This document shows positions 6,929 to 16,005 of a stretch of 44,287 bases of DNA, in pieces. Each line of letters opens with the position of its first letter. Positions within the stretch are counted from its first letter, which is position 1. The DNA is from Polyangium sp. 6x1 (GTDB lineage: Bacteria; Myxococcota_A; Polyangia; Polyangiales; Polyangiaceae), in contig NZ_JARZHH010000084.1 in assembly GCF_029946515.1 (NCBI RefSeq), positions 1 through 44,287 of the forward strand, in the 5' to 3' direction. The notes below the pieces were generated by a model that was given only the letters and a program-made list of their open reading frames with translations, was not told the DNA's origin and made no database searches. Position numbers and translations under genes: made by a program.

Positions 6929-8722
6929 ATGAAACGCCGCGCCGCCCTCCCCTTCGCCCTCGCCTTCGCGCTCTCCGCCTGCTCGTCCACGCTGTGGATG
7001 AGCGCTCCGCCGTGCCTCCGTGGGCCCGTCCCCGAGGTCGGCCGGCCCGTCCCCGACGAGATGTTCGCGTTGATGCGGCGCGAGCGGGATCGAGCCGAGC
7101 GCGCCTCGCCGCTCGTCCGAGCCCATATCCTCGAAACGATCCCCCGGCTTTTCCCCGACGTGAGTGATCTCCTGCTCGCGCCGCCTTGCGACGAAGAGCT
7201 CGAAGCGGAGAGCGCGGCGGCGTTCGACGAAAAACCCCTCCCCTTCTCACGCTTGCTCGTCGCGCGCATTCGCACCGTGCACGACGCGGAGATCCTCATG
7301 GCGCTCGCCAAGCGGGACGAGGCGAGCATCACCGAGTACCAGCTCAGCCCGGACGAACCCGGGCCGCGCCCGCCGAAATCCTTCGTTCGGTATCTCGCGC
7401 TCGCCAGCATTCCCGTGTACTGGGTGGTCACCAATGTCCCGGAGGGCCGGCGGCTCTTGCTCGATCGGGTGCGCACGAGCAAGGACGCGCGCGAGCAGCT
7501 CCTTTTGCATGGCGCTACCTCCTCCGTTTATTCCTGGATGTTCTGGGGACATCCCGAGCGCGCAGAGGGCGAGGAGGGGCCGGCGCTCCTCCGCGCCTCG
7601 CTGCCCGAAATCAAGCGGAGGCTCGAAGGCCCGGCGGACGCGGCTTCGCTGGAGCTCGTGCTCCTGCAAATCAACGATCTAGGCGCCTACGGTGTGCGGT
7701 TTGGCCTGGAGCGAGAGGCGCGGGCGCTCGTGAACGAGATCCTCGCGGCGAAAGGCGAGGTGCCGCTGACGCGAGGCATTCCGGGCGCGGCGCGGGACCT
7801 CGCGGAGGTGGCGCGCGCGGCGCTCTTCGATCTCGATACCCCCCAGAAATCGACGAGCGCGCCGGACCTCCCGCGGCCGCGCCGGGAACAAATCGATGTC
7901 CAGGCGGAATTGCGCTACGTCGAGCCCGCGGGCAGAAAGGTCCCGGAGGCCGCCGCGCTCGCCCGCGTGCGCGAGCTCGACGCGGAGCTCGAAAAGCTGC
8001 GCTTCAACGCGCCACGCTGCTACGTCCTCAACGAACTCGGCCATTGGATGCCGCCCGCCGAGGCGTCGCGGCGCTTCGACGCGTTCATCGCGCCGATCTT
8101 CGAGGGGGAGCGCATTCGCCTCGACACCGAGTCCGTTTGCCGCATGGATGTCGCACTGGGACTCAATGGCGTGGACGAGGCGCGGCGCGTAAAGCTCCTC
8201 GAAAAGCTTCTCACGGCGAAGCCCGAGCAAGTCGGCCCGCGTGATCGGAGCCGCGACGAACATCATCCGGCGATTGCCTACCCTGCGGACGAGCAGCCCT
8301 TGTGGTCGGTCGCGGCGAGCGCCCTCCTGGTTCATCCGGAGTGGATCGAGCGACACGCCGAGGTGCGCACCTGGCTCGAACAGCAGGCCCTCGCGCCGAT
8401 TCCGAGCGATTCCGCGACGGCGCAGGTGTGGACGTATTTCCAGCCCTCGTTCGAGCGTGTGATCACGTTCCACGCCTCGGGCGCGCCCGGCGCGTCGATG
8501 GAAACGGCGCGCGCGATTTTGCGCGGCTACATGCAGCCCCTCGACCCGACGATGCAGAAGCTAATCGCGTACATCTACTTCGGCGAGGTGTCGAGGGCCC
8601 GAATGCGCGCGCTCGGCGACTACGGCAAGCTCGTCGGGCTCGTCCCGGAGGTCACGGCGTACCTCGAAGAACGAAAAACGGATCGCACCGCGACCGTCGC
8701 GCTCCACATGCTGAACCTCTAG
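6929..8722 (+). CDS. Large lipoprotein of unknown function
   Basis: The product is 597 residues. I chose ATG 6929 because it starts a clean signal peptide, MKRRAALPFALAFALSACSS, with an LSAC lipobox; the frame is open further upstream but without a signal. The mature protein is charged, Arg/Glu/Leu-rich and probably largely helical, without a known motif. Segments such as MFALMRRERDRAERASPLVR and RVRELDAELEKLRFNAPRCY look like helical hairpins. It ends 34 bases before the cupin gene, so the two may be co-transcribed. Function not recognised. Confidence 0.75.
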   Translation: MKRRAALPFALAFALSACSSTLWMSAPPCLRGPVPEVGRPVPDEMFALMRRERDRAERASPLVRAHILETIPRLFPDVSDLLLAPPCDEELEAESAAAFDEKPLPFSRLLVARIRTVHDAEILMALAKRDEASITEYQLSPDEPGPRPPKSFVRYLALASIPVYWVVTNVPEGRRLLLDRVRTSKDAREQLLLHGATSSVYSWMFWGHPERAEGEEGPALLRASLPEIKRRLEGPADAASLELVLLQINDLGAYGVRFGLEREARALVNEILAAKGEVPLTRGIPGAARDLAEVARAALFDLDTPQKSTSAPDLPRPRREQIDVQAELRYVEPAGRKVPEAAALARVRELDAELEKLRFNAPRCYVLNELGHWMPPAEASRRFDAFIAPIFEGERIRLDTESVCRMDVALGLNGVDEARRVKLLEKLLTAKPEQVGPRDRSRDEHHPAIAYPADEQPLWSVAASALLVHPEWIERHAEVRTWLEQQALAPIPSDSATAQVWTYFQPSFERVITFHASGAPGASMETARAILRGYMQPLDPTMQKLIAYIYFGEVSRARMRALGDYGKLVGLVPEVTAYLEERKTDRTATVALHMLNL

Positions 8723-8756
8723 CGGCGCGCGACGAACGACGGTAGCATCCCGTCGC

Positions 8757-9131
8757 ATGACCGACCACGCCAAGTATAACATCGATCTCGACGTGAAATT
8801 CCAGCACCTCGAGCGCATCGACGTCCCATCCGTCGTCGCCGCGTGCACCGAGACATGGCAGAACCGGACGCTCACGCAGGTCAATGGCAGCGTGGTGCGG
8901 CTTGGCGTGATCGAGGGTGATTTCCACTGGCACAAGCACGAGGACGACGACGAGTTCTTTTTTGTTCTCGAAGGCAAGCTGCTCATCGATCTGGAAGATC
9001 GGACGATCGAGCTCGGGCCGCAGCAGGGCGTGACGATCACGAAGGGCGTGATGCATCGGCCGAGGGCCCCGGGCAGGACCGTGATGCTGATGGTCGAGAC
9101 GTCGGCCATTCAGCCGACGGGCGATCCGTGA
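8757..9131 (+). CDS. Small single-domain cupin
   Basis: The product is 124 residues. It has the two cupin motifs: GDFHWHKHEDDDEFFFVLEG (about 54-73) and the second motif ending at H100 in TKGVMHRPRAPG. Likely metal ligands are H59, H61, E66 and H100. The family includes dioxygenases, isomerases and sugar or metabolite binders, and the sequence does not say which. There is no signal peptide. It sits 34 bases after a lipoprotein gene and 59 bases before the DUF255 gene, suggesting one plus-strand transcription unit. Confidence 0.88.
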   Translation: MTDHAKYNIDLDVKFQHLERIDVPSVVAACTETWQNRTLTQVNGSVVRLGVIEGDFHWHKHEDDDEFFFVLEGKLLIDLEDRTIELGPQQGVTITKGVMHRPRAPGRTVMLMVETSAIQPTGDP

Positions 9132-9190
9132 AGGCACCGTCGACGGCGGCGAGGGATCCGCGCCCGAGGCCTGCGCGTACGTGGGGCGTG

Positions 9191-10834
9191 ATGCGACGTC
9201 TTTTGCTTCCTGCGCTCGTGCTCGTCCTCGGCTGCGGCGCTTCGCCCAAGGCGGCCGAGGTCGCCCCGCGTGGGCTCGTGCGCGCGGGGACACCGGACGC
9301 GGTGAACCTCGCGCTCGCGCGGGCGCAAGAAAAGAAGCAGCTCTTCCCCTGGCAGCCCTTTTCGCCGGAGACCTTCGCGCGCGCCCGCGCCGAGCGGAAA
9401 TTCATTCTCCTCGACGGCGCCGCCTCGTGGTGCCACTGGTGCCACGTGATGGACGAGACGACGTACCACGACGAACGCGTGGGTCGGCTCCTGAAGGACA
9501 AATTCGTCGCCATTCGAGTCGACATCGACGAGCGCCCGGACATCGGCGAACGATATGCCGACTGGGGCTGGCCCGCGACGATCCTGCTCTCGCCCGACGC
9601 CGAGGAGCTCGGAAAATACCGCGGGTACCTGCCGGCGGACGAGCTCTTGCCCATCCTCGAAGCGATCGCCCAGACGGACACGTCGGGCGGCGAGAAAGCG
9701 CCGGATCCCGCGCGGATCGTCCCCGCGCCCGAGGCACTGCCGTGGATCGCCGCGCGAGCGTCGATCGACATGGACCGTTATTTCGACCGGGAAGAGGGGA
9801 GCTGGGGCGACTTCCAGAAATCTCCGCTCGGCGCGAATGTACTCTTCGAGCTCAGGCGCGCGGCGCACGGGGACGATCTCGCGCGCAGGCGCGCCGTGTT
9901 CACCTTGGAAAAACAGCGCGCGATCCTCGATCCGATCTGGGGCGGCATCTACCAGTATTCCGCGGGCTCGACCTGGACCGAGCCCCATTACGAGAAATTG
10001 ATGCCCTACCAGGCGGCGAACCTCGAAGCCTACGCCGCCGCGCACAAGGCCACGGGCCGCAAGGATTTGCTTGAGGACGCCCGCGGGATCGCGCGGTACC
10101 TCTCGACGTTCCTGTCGAACGCGGAGGGCGCGTTCCTCGTGAGCCAGGACGCGGACGTGGGCGCGCACGAGGAGGGAAAACCGTTCATCGACGGGGACGT
10201 GTATTATCGTCTCGACGACGCGGGCCGGCGCAAGCTCGGGATTCCGCGCATCGACGACCATGTGTATGCCTACGAGAATGGGCTCGCCATCGCGGCGATG
10301 TGCACCCTGTTCGAGGCGTCGGGCGACAAGGACGCGCTCGCAAAGGCGGAGCGGGCCGCGGCCGTCTTGACGGCGAGCCACGTGGGGCGAGACGGCGCGG
10401 TCGAGCACGACGCGAAGACGCGTTCGCCCGTCCATTACCTCGCGGACGCCGCCGGGTTCGGCCGGGCGCTCGTGCGGCTCTTCGAGGTCACGCAAAACGC
10501 GGCCTACCGCGACGCGGCGCTCCGGATTGCGGAAGCCATGGAGAAGACGCTGCTCGACGAGGCGACGGGGGCGTATTTCGCGCACACGAACGATCCTTCC
10601 GCGGTGGGGGTGTTCGCGCGGCGCGAGCGGCCGTTCGCGAGCAATGCGCTCGCCGCGCGGTTCCTCGCAGGGCTCGGGCGGATCACGGGGGATCAAGCGG
10701 TTGTCGCGCGGGCGAAAAGGACCCTCGTGGCCATCGCGAGCCCCCGCGGCGTGGCGGAGCAGGGCCGGATGATTGGAGACTTTTTGCTCGCGCTCGACGA
10801 GGCGGGCGTGTTCCCGTGGCCGGGCGCGCGTTGA
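9191..10834 (+). CDS. DUF255/YyaL-type thioredoxin-domain lipoprotein
   Basis: The product is 547 residues from ATG 9191, which gives a signal peptide MRRLLLPALVLVLGCGAS with lipobox; a GTG at 9128 overlapping the cupin stop is less likely. The thioredoxin-like domain holds the family motif ASWCHWCHVMDETTYHDERV (C81, C84). The remainder should be a six-hairpin (alpha/alpha) domain like the YyaL/SPATA20 family, seen in SWGDFQKSPLGANVLFELRR and YTYENGLAIAAM-like helical repeats. Family members are usually cytoplasmic and longer; export as a lipoprotein is unusual. The enzymatic role of the family is not established. Confidence 0.8.
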   Translation: MRRLLLPALVLVLGCGASPKAAEVAPRGLVRAGTPDAVNLALARAQEKKQLFPWQPFSPETFARARAERKFILLDGAASWCHWCHVMDETTYHDERVGRLLKDKFVAIRVDIDERPDIGERYADWGWPATILLSPDAEELGKYRGYLPADELLPILEAIAQTDTSGGEKAPDPARIVPAPEALPWIAARASIDMDRYFDREEGSWGDFQKSPLGANVLFELRRAAHGDDLARRRAVFTLEKQRAILDPIWGGIYQYSAGSTWTEPHYEKLMPYQAANLEAYAAAHKATGRKDLLEDARGIARYLSTFLSNAEGAFLVSQDADVGAHEEGKPFIDGDVYYRLDDAGRRKLGIPRIDDHVYAYENGLAIAAMCTLFEASGDKDALAKAERAAAVLTASHVGRDGAVEHDAKTRSPVHYLADAAGFGRALVRLFEVTQNAAYRDAALRIAEAMEKTLLDEATGAYFAHTNDPSAVGVFARRERPFASNALAARFLAGLGRITGDQAVVARAKRTLVAIASPRGVAEQGRMIGDFLLALDEAGVFPWPGAR

Positions 10835-10928
10835 AGGAATCGCGGGGCGAGGCGGCGCCCCTCGTGGGTCTTGCAGGGAAGCGCGGGCTCGTGAAACACG
10901 GAGCCGCCGCTCTGTGGCAGGAGGACGC

Positions 10929-11549
10929 GTGAAACGCTCGATCCCATCCCTATCCGTCGTTCTGATGCTCGGCGCCCTTGGCTGCGCGAGCGCTCCTCCA
11001 CCCCCGCAGGCCGCGTCCTCGCCGTCGCCCGCGAACGCGACGGATACGCAGAAGGACCCGCCCGCCGAAGCGAAGGCCGCCGAGTCGGCTTCTCCGCTGC
11101 CCGAGGCCAAGCCGAAGGTCTTCGGGTTTCGCGATTTCCTCTCCATTGCAGGCGTGCGCGCCGGGGCCACGCTGGACGACGTCGAGGCGGCCTGGGGCAA
11201 GGGAGAGCGCAGGGGCGACAAGCTCCGGTACGAGGACGGGCCCACGGTGTCGGTCATGCCCTCGGGAGGCTTGATGATCGACATCCACGTGGGCGCGGAG
11301 GGCTGGGTGAAGCGGCACGCAAACGGGCCGCTGTCCATCTGGGGAAAAACCTGCGAGGAAGCCGCCGCAGCGCTCGATTTCACCGACGTCGTGGGCGCGT
11401 ACACGACCTGCAAGCATTACGAGAAAGACCTGTTCCTCGACGTGACCCTGATGTGCAGCCAGGGCCGCGTGGGCACGGTCGCCGTCGTGTGGTACCCGTT
11501 CGACCCGAACGACGCCGTCAATCCACTACCGCCGGATCATTGCAACTGA
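10929..11549 (+). CDS. Lipoprotein of unknown function
   Basis: The product is 206 residues. It begins at GTG 10929, directly behind a near-perfect AGGAGG with a 4-base spacer. The signal peptide (KRSIPSLSVVLMLGALGC) ends in an ALGC lipobox; a Pro/Ala/Ser-rich linker to about residue 60 follows. The C-terminal domain starts near FGFRDFLSIAGVRAGATLDD, which resembles the pattern 'I.G+++G.s..+V' seen in small periplasmic domains, and holds three Cys (GKTCEEA, YTTCKHY, LMCSQG) plus a terminal Cys. It lies 94 bases after the DUF255 gene. Function unknown. Confidence 0.8.
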   Translation: MKRSIPSLSVVLMLGALGCASAPPPPQAASSPSPANATDTQKDPPAEAKAAESASPLPEAKPKVFGFRDFLSIAGVRAGATLDDVEAAWGKGERRGDKLRYEDGPTVSVMPSGGLMIDIHVGAEGWVKRHANGPLSIWGKTCEEAAAALDFTDVVGAYTTCKHYEKDLFLDVTLMCSQGRVGTVAVVWYPFDPNDAVNPLPPDHCN

Positions 11550-11598
11550 CGCACGCGAAGGGGTCGTCGGCAGGACGATCCGGAATCGTGCAATCGAT

Positions 11599-12552
11599 TC
11601 AGGGGACGAGCAGGAGCTTGCCGACGACCTTGCCGGCGCGCGAACGGACGTGCGCCTCTTCCGCCTCGGCGAGCGGGAATTTCGCCTCGATGATGGCCTC
11701 GATCTCGCCTTTCGCGAGGGCCGCGACGAGGGGCTCGAGGCTTCCGCGCGTGGGTTTGCCGAGGAGCGTCTTCGTCCGACGTGAGAACACGAGCGCAGGG
11801 TAATCGGCAGGACGAACGACCACGAGGCCGAGCAAGCCCGTCGAATGCAAGAGCTTGCGGCACGCGGACGACGGGTACACCGCCGAGCCCATGGCGTTGA
11901 GCACGAGATCGAAGGGGCCGAGGCGCGCGGCGGCCTCGATCGGGTCGCCCGCATTGTAATCGATGGCCGTCGCGCCGAGCCGCGTGACGAGCGGCACGTT
12001 CCGCGCCGAGCACACGGCGGTCACGGTCGCCCCGTACGAGCGGGCGAGCTGCAAAGCAAAGAGGCCGACCCCACCCGAGCCACCGAGCACGAGCACGCGC
12101 GCGCCGGGCTTCGACGGGATACCGGCCTCCTCGAGCCATCGCCACGCCGTCACGCCGGCGACCGGGAGGCACGCGGCGGCGTCGAAGGCGACCGACGCGG
12201 GCAGCTCGGCGCATTGATCGGCGCGCACGATGACCTCGTCGGCATAACTGCCGCGCTGGTTGCGGGAAAAGTCGGTGCCGCCGACGACGCGGTCGCCGAG
12301 CTTCGGCGTCTCGACGGCGCTCCCGACCTCGACGACCTCGCCGGCGAAATCAATCCCGACGACGAGCGGCCCGGAGGGGCCGATGATCCGCTGCGCCGTG
12401 CCGAGCGGGCCGCCCTCGCGCATCTTCCAATCGACAGGGTTGACGCCGATGGCGCGGACGCGGACGCGCAGCTCGTCCGGGCGGAGCGGGCGTGACGGCA
12501 GCTCGAGGAGGCGCAGGGGTTCGCGGGACGAACGGGACGTCGCGACGATCAT
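11599..12552 (-). CDS. Quinone oxidoreductase-like MDR dehydrogenase
   Basis: The product is 317 residues from ATG 12552; the open frame continues upstream into a neighbour and was cut on homology. The N-terminal GroES-like part has LRVRVRAIGVNPVDWKMREG, typical of zinc-free quinone oxidoreductase-like enzymes, and lacks the catalytic zinc ligands. The NAD(P)-binding Rossmann motif is VLVLGGSGGVGLFALQLARS, followed by GATVTAVCSARN. It should reduce a quinone or enone with NADPH in the cytoplasm; the substrate is unknown. It is the last gene in a minus-strand run, 14 bases after the small membrane protein gene, so they are probably co-transcribed. Confidence 0.88.
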   Translation of the reverse strand: MIVATSRSSREPLRLLELPSRPLRPDELRVRVRAIGVNPVDWKMREGGPLGTAQRIIGPSGPLVVGIDFAGEVVEVGSAVETPKLGDRVVGGTDFSRNQRGSYADEVIVRADQCAELPASVAFDAAACLPVAGVTAWRWLEEAGIPSKPGARVLVLGGSGGVGLFALQLARSYGATVTAVCSARNVPLVTRLGATAIDYNAGDPIEAAARLGPFDLVLNAMGSAVYPSSACRKLLHSTGLLGLVVVRPADYPALVFSRRTKTLLGKPTRGSLEPLVAALAKGEIEAIIEAKFPLAEAEEAHVRSRAGKVVGKLLLVP

Positions 12553-12566
12553 GGGCAGGCCCCCGC

Positions 12567-12914
12567 TCAATCCTTGCTCGTCCCGAGGGACCCGCTCGCG
12601 CGGCCCGAGGCGTCGATCGAATAACAGAAGGTATTTTTCGAAGTGGAGAACGGCAAGCGGGTGACCGCGCCGCTGCAGGTCGAGGCGCCCTTTTTCCCCT
12701 CGAAGCTCCATTCGAACAGGCCGAGCGGCTTCACCTGGAGATCGGTGTAGCCCTCCTCCACGAGGGAGGCGCGCACGCTCGAAAAACCCATGCCCCAGTA
12801 GAGCGGGACGACCAAGATCGCGCCGACGACGATGAGGAGTGTCTTCCTGCGTTTGGCCGCGGCCGCTTGCTGGAGCGCGGCGATCTCGGGGTCATTCTGC
12901 AGCGAGGCGTCCAT
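12567..12914 (-). CDS. Small single-pass membrane protein
   Basis: The product is 115 residues from ATG 12914. A short charged cytoplasmic N-terminus (DASLQNDPEIAALQQAAAAK) precedes one transmembrane helix (KTLLIVVGAILVVPLYWGMG), leaving an outer domain with two Cys (STCSGAV, NTFCYSID) that could form a disulphide. The topology suggests a periplasmic domain. No family recognised. It sits 31 bases downstream of the PAS-STAS gene and 14 bases ahead of the MDR gene, so one transcript is likely. Confidence 0.7.
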   Translation of the reverse strand: MDASLQNDPEIAALQQAAAAKRRKTLLIVVGAILVVPLYWGMGFSSVRASLVEEGYTDLQVKPLGLFEWSFEGKKGASTCSGAVTRLPFSTSKNTFCYSIDASGRASGSLGTSKD

Positions 12915-12945
12915 GGCCCCGCGTACCACATCGACTGCGCGCAAG

Positions 12946-14367
12946 CTAGCCCGGAGGATTTCGAGAGTTCATTTCGCCGGGCTCGGCGCTCCGGGTCGGG
13001 CGGGGCAACGCGGCGGCCCGGCGCGCGGCGCCGCCGTCCTCGGTGAGCTTTCGAATCGCGAAGCCGAGGCCGTCGCGCAAGGTCGCCAGCGTGCGCACGC
13101 GCGACAGGTCGAGGCCGAGGGAGACCATGGTCTGCGCGACGTTCGGGCGAATCCCCGTGATGATCCCCTCCGCCCCGAGGAGGCGAACGGCGGTGATGAT
13201 ATTGAGCATGTGGCCCGCCGTGGCCGTGTCGACGACGTCGACGCCCGTCAAATCGAGGATCGCGAAGCGCGCCTGCGTGCGCGAGACCTCGGCGAGGAGA
13301 TCGTCCGTGACCCGCGCGGCGCGCCGGCTGTCGACGACGCCCACCATCGGGAGCGTGAGGACGTGGTCCCAGACCTGGATGATCGGCGTCTCCAGGTTGA
13401 AGATGACGTCCTGCTGCCGTTGAATGACGGCGAGCTTCGCCTCGAGCTCCACTTTGGCCTGATGCGCTTCGGTGATGTTCAGGCTCAGGCCGAGGGCCCC
13501 CGTGGTCTCCTTGCCGTCATCGCCGAACGGCATGACCCAGTTGTCCCAGAAGACACCATTCAGCTGCGAGCGCTCGTTCCCCGCGATGCCCTGGAGAGCG
13601 CGCTCGACGAGGCGATCCCCCGGGGATATCTCGAAGATGCTCGATCCGAGGAGCGAGCCGCGTTTGAACCCGGCCGCCGCGCAGCCGTGGCCGTCGTGAA
13701 ACGTGAAGTTGCCTTTCGCGTCGGTCACCCAGACGACCACGTCGAGGTGGTCGAGCAAGCTCTCGAGGATCCGCGCCATGCGAAGCCTCTCCTTCTCGGC
13801 GGCGAGCCGCTCCTCCTCGGCGCGCAGCCTTTGCTCGCGCTCGGTCTCGTAGCGCCTTCGCTCCCCGAGGTCGCGGCAGACGACCACGCCGCCGCAGATG
13901 TCCCCGTCGGCGTCGCGGATGACGCGCGCCAGGCATTCGACGTGCCTGCCCGCCGGCAGCTTCTCGCTCCGCACGAAGATCTCGACGGGTTCGACGTCCT
14001 CGCCCTGCAATGCGCGAGCGAGCGGCAATTGCTTCGCCGGAAACGGGGTCACGCCGTCCAGCAGAAAGATGCCATATCGGGTGGACCACTCCTCGGGGAC
14101 GGCTTCGCTCGACTTCTCCCCGAACATCACCGTCGCGGCGGCGTTGAAATGAAGAAGGCGGCCCTCATGGTCGCAAATCACGACGCCATCGGCCAGGCTA
14201 TGCAGCGCCGCCCGGAGGAGCCTCATTTCGCCGTCCTGGTCGGAAGGGTTCGCCTCGTGGTGGTGTCCATTCGTCGCGGCAGGCCCCGAATCGGTCAACC
14301 GCGCTTCGAGCTCGGCGACCCGCGCGCGCAACTCGGCGCACTCCTGTTCATAGGAAATCAACGGCAC
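12946..14367 (-). CDS. PAS-STAS regulatory protein, RsbR-like (copy A)
   Basis: The product is 473 residues. I place the start at GTG 14367, behind GGAGG, because the paralogue at 15957 starts at the equivalent GTG; an earlier in-frame GTG (14394) is less likely. Order of parts: a coiled-coil leader (ECAELRARVAELEARL), a first PAS (LHSLADGVVICDHEGRLLHF), a charged coiled coil (RAEEERLAAEKERLRMARIL), a second PAS (VVVWVTDAKGNFTFHDGHGC), then a C-terminal STAS domain with ETPIIQVWDHVLTLPMVGVV and DLTGVDVVDTATAGHMLN. The STAS part resembles RsbR co-antagonists of the stressosome, where phosphorylated Thr residues control partner binding. No kinase domain is present. Confidence 0.85.
   Translation of the reverse strand: MPLISYEQECAELRARVAELEARLTDSGPAATNGHHHEANPSDQDGEMRLLRAALHSLADGVVICDHEGRLLHFNAAATVMFGEKSSEAVPEEWSTRYGIFLLDGVTPFPAKQLPLARALQGEDVEPVEIFVRSEKLPAGRHVECLARVIRDADGDICGGVVVCRDLGERRRYETEREQRLRAEEERLAAEKERLRMARILESLLDHLDVVVWVTDAKGNFTFHDGHGCAAAGFKRGSLLGSSIFEISPGDRLVERALQGIAGNERSQLNGVFWDNWVMPFGDDGKETTGALGLSLNITEAHQAKVELEAKLAVIQRQQDVIFNLETPIIQVWDHVLTLPMVGVVDSRRAARVTDDLLAEVSRTQARFAILDLTGVDVVDTATAGHMLNIITAVRLLGAEGIITGIRPNVAQTMVSLGLDLSRVRTLATLRDGLGFAIRKLTEDGGAARRAAALPRPTRSAEPGEMNSRNPPG
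13091..13450. repeat. Near-identical STAS-coding repeat, copy 1
   Basis: This 360-base block matches 14684-15043 with 18 differences by hand alignment (about 95% identity), no gaps, and an unbroken identical run of about 105 bases. It encodes the STAS core of copy A. The PAS-coding parts of the two genes have diverged much more. Confidence 0.9.
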
Positions 14368-14421
14368 GCTGTCCTCCCCCCGGCGGTCCCACACGAAATG
14401 CCGTGGAACCGAATGTCGTCC

Positions 14422-14451
14422 ACGCTACCTAGAAATCCGTCGCGGCGTCAA
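14422..14451 (-). promoter_or_regulatory. Putative promoter of PAS-STAS copy A
   Basis: TTGACG (14451-14446) and, after 18 bases, TAGCGT (14427-14422) on the minus strand. The 22 bases 14446-14467 match 16028-16049 upstream of the paralogue at 19 positions, so the element was probably duplicated or is selected. The rest of the 198-base gap between the two genes shows no gene. Confidence 0.4.
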
Positions 14452-14565
14452 CGGATTGGCGCGTCGAATACGTGCCAGGCCCGACATTCATGCGTCGCCC
14501 GCAAGTCGGGAGGAGCCTGATTCGAGATACCTGCGGCGACGGGTGAGATTCGAGGAGAACGCGAT

Positions 14566-15957
14566 TCAGACGGCCTTGGCGCTGCGGATCGGCCGGGGGA
14601 GCGACCCGGCTCGGTGCACGGCGCCGGAGGCTCCGGAGAGCTCTCGAATGGCGAGCGAGAGGCCGTCGCGCAGGGTCGCGAGCGTACGCACGCGCGACAG
14701 GTCGAGGCCGAGGGAAATCATGGTCTGCGCGATGTTCGGGCGAATCCCCGTGATGATCCCTTCCGCGCCGAGGAGGCGAACAGCGGAGATGATATTGAGC
14801 ATGTGGCCCGCCGTGGCCGTGTCGACGACGTCGACGCCCGTCAAATCGAGGATCGCGAAGCGCGCCTGCGTGCGCGAGACCTCGGCGAGGAGGCTGTCCG
14901 TGACGCGCGCGGCGCGCCGGCTGTCGACGACGCCCACCATCGGGAGCGTGAGGACACGGTCCCAGACCTGGATGATCGGCGTCTCCAGATTGAAGATGAC
15001 CTCCTGCTGACGTTGAATGAGGGCGAGCTTCGCCTCGAGCTCCATCTTGGCCTGGTGCGCCTCGGTGACGTTCAGGCTCAGCCCGATGACCCCTGCGGGC
15101 GCCCCGTCCTCGCTCACCGGAATGGCCCAATGCTCCCACGTGAGCCCGTGGAGGTCGTTGCGGTCATGCCCGGCGACGCCCGCCGACAGCGCGCGTTGGA
15201 TGAGCAGGTCGTCGGGGTAGACGTCGTGGGCACTCTTGCCGACGAGCGCGCCGCGAAAAAGCCCTGCCGACTCGGCGCCGCGGCCGTCGTGGAACGTGAA
15301 GACGCCTTTGTCGTCGGTCGCCCAGACGACGATGTCGAGATGGTCGAGCAGGCACTTCAGGATCCGCGCCATGCGGAGCCGCTCCTTCTCGGCGGCGAGC
15401 CGCTCCTCCTCGGCGCGGAGCCGTCGCTCGCGCTCGGCCTCGTAACGCCTTCGTTCGCCGAGGTCGCGGCACACGACGACGGCGCCGCAGATGCTGCCGT
15501 CGGCGTCGCGAATGGCGCGCGCGGAGCATTCCACGTACGTGCCGGCCGGCAGGCTCTCCCTTCGCACGAAGAGCTCGATTCCGTCGACGACCTCCCCCCG
15601 AAGCGCGCGGTGCGAGGGCAGGTCGTCCGCGGGGACGAGCGTCACGCCATCGGGAAGAAAGAGGCCGTATCGCGTCGACAGATGCTCGGAGGGGACGTCG
15701 CTCGACCGCTCGCCGAAGATCGTCGTCGCGGCGGCGTTGAAGTGGATGGTCCGGCCGTCGCGGTTGCAAATCACGACCGCGTCGGCCAGGTTATGCAGCG
15801 CCGCCCGGAGAAGCCGCGCCTCGGCATCTTGCTCGGGGGGGGTCGTCTCACGACGATGCCCATTCGTCACGACCTGCGGTCGTGTAGCAAGGCGCGCCTC
15901 GAGCTCCGCGACCCGCGCGCGGAGCGCCGCGCACTCGTTCTCGATCGGAAGATACAC
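14566..15957 (-). CDS. PAS-STAS regulatory protein, RsbR-like (copy B)
   Basis: The product is 463 residues, starting at GTG 15957 behind GGAGGG. It has the same order as copy A: leader coiled coil (ECAALRARVAELEARL), PAS1 (LHNLADAVVICNRDGRTIHF), central coiled coil, PAS2 (IVVWATDDKGVFTFHDGRGA) and STAS. The STAS core is nearly identical in protein and DNA to copy A, while the second PAS region differs clearly (LHGLTWEHWAIPVSEDG against LNGVFWDNWVMPFGDDG in A). The pair may sense different signals but pass them to the same partner through the conserved STAS domain; that is inference. No kinase or phosphatase partner gene lies next to them. Confidence 0.85.
   Translation of the reverse strand: MYLPIENECAALRARVAELEARLATRPQVVTNGHRRETTPPEQDAEARLLRAALHNLADAVVICNRDGRTIHFNAAATTIFGERSSDVPSEHLSTRYGLFLPDGVTLVPADDLPSHRALRGEVVDGIELFVRRESLPAGTYVECSARAIRDADGSICGAVVVCRDLGERRRYEAERERRLRAEEERLAAEKERLRMARILKCLLDHLDIVVWATDDKGVFTFHDGRGAESAGLFRGALVGKSAHDVYPDDLLIQRALSAGVAGHDRNDLHGLTWEHWAIPVSEDGAPAGVIGLSLNVTEAHQAKMELEAKLALIQRQQEVIFNLETPIIQVWDRVLTLPMVGVVDSRRAARVTDSLLAEVSRTQARFAILDLTGVDVVDTATAGHMLNIISAVRLLGAEGIITGIRPNIAQTMISLGLDLSRVRTLATLRDGLSLAIRELSGASGAVHRAGSLPRPIRSAKAV
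14684..15043. repeat. Near-identical STAS-coding repeat, copy 2
   Basis: Partner of 13091-13450, offset 1593 bases, same orientation. Both copies code for the STAS core of their gene. Confidence 0.9.
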
Positions 15958-16005
15958 GCGTCCCTCCCCCTCCTGTCCATGTGGACTCGGAGCGGCAATC
16001 CAATC

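Noticed and set aside
9110-11413. Open minus-strand frame of about 770 codons
   Set aside because: It overlaps the DUF255 protein and a lipoprotein that both have motifs, signal peptides and good ribosome sites.
11575-11589. Hairpin ACGAT-CCGGA-ATCGT between convergent genes as terminator
   Set aside because: A 5-base stem with no T-tract is too weak to call.
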